Source: an uncultured Lachnospiraceae bacterium (GTDB lineage Bacteria > Bacillota > Clostridia > Lachnospirales > Lachnospiraceae). Taken from it: a DNA stretch of 64,000 nucleotides. The position numbers and the translations under genes were made by a program. Below are positions 62,087-64,000 of the stretch, piece by piece (the stretch's first letter is position 1; each line of letters begins with the position of its first letter). The notes under the pieces are model-generated. The model ran no database searches, had not been told where the DNA came from, and saw only the letters and a list, made by a program, of their open reading frames with translations. Location of the stretch: the NCBI GenBank assembly GCA_947178125.1, contig CAMWXB010000008.1, positions 1 to 64,000 on the forward strand, written 5' to 3'.

Positions 62087-63199
62087 CTATCGCCCGGCCA
62101 TTTTGCCAAGAAGATAACCGGCATATGCGGAGAACAGCTCCCGGTCTTTTTTGCGTTCTTCAGTCAGTTCAAAGAATAATTCTTTACTCTTGTAATCCCG
62201 TTTGAAAAAGGGTTCTACCTGTACATCCCACTGTGGCAGATAGGTAGAGAATTTCCGGGTATAGCAGGTAGCGGCTGTGGCCTGTACGCGGTATGTTCTG
62301 TCAACAAAGGAAGAAACGGATTTGTGAATGGCAGTATCTTCCGCCGGCAGATAATAGTAATCTTTATAGTTAGAATAAAAATATTTCAGTTCTTCTTCAT
62401 ACACAGGCACTTTCAAGAGGCCTTCGTTCTCCTCGCCGCTAAAGCAGCATCCGTTAGAAACAGCAGAAATCGGACGGGGAAGCGCATGCGGGAAGGATAG
62501 CTTCATTAAGAGCATATGCCGTTCTTTTCCCTCGCTGTCCGGAAAGGAAGCAGCCTGGACTTTTTTGACTTTTATTTCTCCGTTGAAAAGGTCATGGTAG
62601 GCGAGCAGTGGAACGAGCTGCAGCATGCCCTCCATGTCATCGCTGTTATGCAGAATCAGCAGTTTGTAGAGATATTCCGTGGAATTTTTCACATAAGTAT
62701 GATAAATATTGATCAGCTGACCGCCGTTATATTTATCTTTCCTGCCGATGCCGAGAAAGGTCTCCAGCGTTTTCTGCTTACAGTTCGGCGTATTTAAGAA
62801 AAACTTATAAGGCGAAATTCTCCGGTATAAGTCAATTCCTTCGAAGGAGTCAAAATTGTATGGAAGCTCATATTGGCCGCATTTCTGTAATAAATAGGGC
62901 AGGTCAAAGTTGTTGCCGTTAAAATGAATCAGGTGTGTATAAGAAGATGCAAAAGCAAAAAAAGCCTCTAAAACATCCCTTTCTTCTTCATAATAATCAG
63001 CGAACCATTGTTTGATATACCAGTTCTCACCGCTGTAATAGGCGGCTCCAATCAGATAAAGGCTGGAATTTTGGGCCGTAAAGCCGGTCGTCTCAATGTC
63101 GATAAAAAGAATTTTTGTAAGCGGGGCGAGCAGTTCCAGCGGATAATTTACAGTAAAATTTTCCAATTTCTTTTTTTCAATACGCATACGCATCAACAT
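62087..63199 (-). CDS. YprB-like ribonuclease H-fold exonuclease
   Basis: 370-residue protein with a DEDD-type 3'-5' exonuclease fold: 'ILFIDIETTGF' (D-E), 'HFNGNNFDLPYL' (D), and the later acidic residues in 'HNSDDMEGMLQL'. It matches the YprB_N/ribonuclease H-like family of Firmicutes. Substrate unknown. Starts at 63199, 63193 or 63187 are all in frame; none has a strong ribosome site. Confidence 0.85.
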   Translation of the reverse strand: MLMRMRIEKKKLENFTVNYPLELLAPLTKILFIDIETTGFTAQNSSLYLIGAAYYSGENWYIKQWFADYYEEERDVLEAFFAFASSYTHLIHFNGNNFDLPYLLQKCGQYELPYNFDSFEGIDLYRRISPYKFFLNTPNCKQKTLETFLGIGRKDKYNGGQLINIYHTYVKNSTEYLYKLLILHNSDDMEGMLQLVPLLAYHDLFNGEIKVKKVQAASFPDSEGKERHMLLMKLSFPHALPRPISAVSNGCCFSGEENEGLLKVPVYEEELKYFYSNYKDYYYLPAEDTAIHKSVSSFVDRTYRVQATAATCYTRKFSTYLPQWDVQVEPFFKRDYKSKELFFELTEERKKDRELFSAYAGYLLGKMAGR

Positions 63200-63327
63200 C
63201 CATTCATTTTATATATTTCTATAAGAACTTATCATACCATATTTTTGTGATATCTATATAAATAATATCATATTTTTTGAATTAGCAGTAGTATTTTCCG
63301 TCGAAAAATAGTATATTTACTATGTGG
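63200..63327. other. AT-rich spacer with no clear gene
   Basis: Very AT-rich, suitable for a minus-strand promoter of the nuclease gene, but no convincing -35/-10 pair. The small plus ORF here is not supported. Confidence 0.4.
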
Positions 63328-63503
63328 GTTTTACAGTTCATAGGACACCCGGCCGGAGCATCGTTCTCTTTGGAGGCACGCTTTCGCTCCGCGAGAAATG
63401 CAGCAGACGCTAGGCTCGAAAGAACCTCGCCAAACGCTGGCATTTCTCAAGGGCCTCCGCCAGAGAACGATGCTCCGGCCGGGTGCCCCATGAGCTGTAA
63501 AAC
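63328..63503 (-). repeat. Structured palindromic element family 1, copy 3 (inverted)
   Basis: Arms 63328-63369 and 63462-63503 match over 39 of 42 bp. Read on the minus strand, the core has GGAGGC/GCCTCC, GAGAAATGC/GCATTTCTC, CAG-CG/CG-t-CTG, GGC/GCC and CGGAGCGAAAGCGTGCC. It lies between the divergent nuclease gene and rnfC, so it is not a transcription terminator. Confidence 0.85.
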
Positions 63504-63571
63504 GCAAGGGTTTTGCAAATGAGAATCGGTTCGTGTTCGCATTTGAGAATATAAGGAAAGAGGGGCAGCGA

Positions 63572-64000
63572 ATGGCAAAATTAACATTTTCGGGTGGGAT
63601 TCATCCGTATGATGGAAAAGATATTTCCAAAGATAAACCGATGAAAGAAGTGTTGCCTAAGGGCGATCTGGTCTATCCCTTATCGCAGCATATCGGTGCA
63701 CCGGCAAAAGCAATCGTGGCGAAGGGCGACCATGTACTGACCGGGCAGAAAATCGCGGAAGCGGGGGCTTTTGTATCAGCACCCATCTATGCGACGGTAT
63801 CCGGGACGGTAAAAGCGATCGAGCCGCACCGAGTTGTGACCGGAGACAATGTGATGAGCATTGTCATTGAGAATGACGGATTGTATGAAGAAGTGGAGTA
63901 TCCGGCCGTAAAGCCGCTTGATGAAATGAGCAAAGGGGAAATTGTTGAACGGATAAAGGAAGCGGGAGTCGTGGGAATGGGCGGCGCAGGTTTTCCGACT
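63572..64000 (+). CDS. rnfC: Rnf electron transport complex subunit C (partial)
   Basis: First 143 codons, open at the window edge. 'FSGGIHPYDGKDISKDKP' and 'GAPAKAIVAKGDHVLTGQKI' match the N-terminal RnfC barrel, and 'VGMGGAGFPT' starts the NADH/FMN-binding fold. The Rnf complex couples ferredoxin oxidation to NAD+ reduction and Na+/H+ export; the rest of the operon should follow. GAGGGG precedes ATG 63572. Confidence 0.95.
   Translation, partial: MAKLTFSGGIHPYDGKDISKDKPMKEVLPKGDLVYPLSQHIGAPAKAIVAKGDHVLTGQKIAEAGAFVSAPIYATVSGTVKAIEPHRVVTGDNVMSIVIENDGLYEEVEYPAVKPLDEMSKGEIVERIKEAGVVGMGGAGFPT

Noticed and set aside
63322-63522. 66-codon ORF before rnfC
   Set aside because: It lies entirely in inverted element copy 3; no ribosome site.

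Overview
The window looks like a chromosome segment from a Gram-positive anaerobe of the Clostridia, most likely Lachnospiraceae. This is inferred from gene order, a Na+-pumping biotin decarboxylase cluster, an rnf operon start, ispH next to rpsA, moderate GC content and strong GGAGG-type ribosome sites. I see no rRNA, tRNA, CRISPR array, insertion sequence or phage gene. Almost all genes are on the + strand; only tmcAL and a YprB-like nuclease are on the minus strand.

Layout. 1-6.7 kb: acyl carrier protein (apparently short at its N-terminus), terminator, then rnc-smc-ftsY and a threonine deaminase. 6.8-14.4 kb: accessory genes (YitT, GH25 lysozyme, AraC regulator, C39-like protein, FHA protein) and a three-gene FAD/FAD/DUF1667 oxidoreductase operon. 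14.35-25.4 kb: the conserved block ylxM-ffh-rpsP-khpA-rimM-trmD-rplS-lepB-ylqF-lepB-rnhB-ylqG-ylqH-yraN-pgeF, in nearly the Bacillus order. 25.5-33.9 kb: two-component system, MFS transporter, feoAB, ZIP transporter, HPr-like protein. 34-42 kb: sbcDC, CDF transporter, cardiolipin synthase, acyltransferase, tmcAL (minus strand). 42.1-47.7 kb: rpsU (58 codons, absent from the ORF track), two D,D-carboxypeptidases, a metallophosphoesterase and scpAB. 47.9-53.3 kb: a five-gene biotin carboxyltransferase/Na+ pump cluster. 53.4-64 kb: chemoreceptor, TetR, RpiR, flavoprotein, cmk-ispH-rpsA, cheR, the YprB-like nuclease and the start of rnfC.

The most unusual content is between the genes. Family 1 has three copies (28.9, 43.7 and 63.3 kb, the last inverted) of a structured element. 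It has a conserved core of about 95 nt, while its outer inverted arms (27, about 60 and 42 bp) are unrelated in sequence between copies; the inner stems also covary. Family 2 has five members (10.5, 23.45, 24.0, 30.4 and 51.75 kb), each a multi-stem fold built around a GAACTTCT-type helix followed by a GGAGAATGCC-type hairpin. In four of the five the first helix includes bases of the upstream gene's stop codon. I do not recognise either family. There are also a 3 x 21-nt tandem hairpin repeat, a run of purine-rich decamers between tetR and rpiR, and a 19-bp perfect hairpin between convergent genes.

How the genes work together: most of the window is core information processing (RNA processing, SRP targeting, ribosome assembly, chromosome condensation) with envelope genes (signal peptidases, carboxypeptidases, lipid enzymes), metal uptake (Feo, ZIP, CDF) and Na+-coupled energy metabolism (decarboxylase pump, Rnf).
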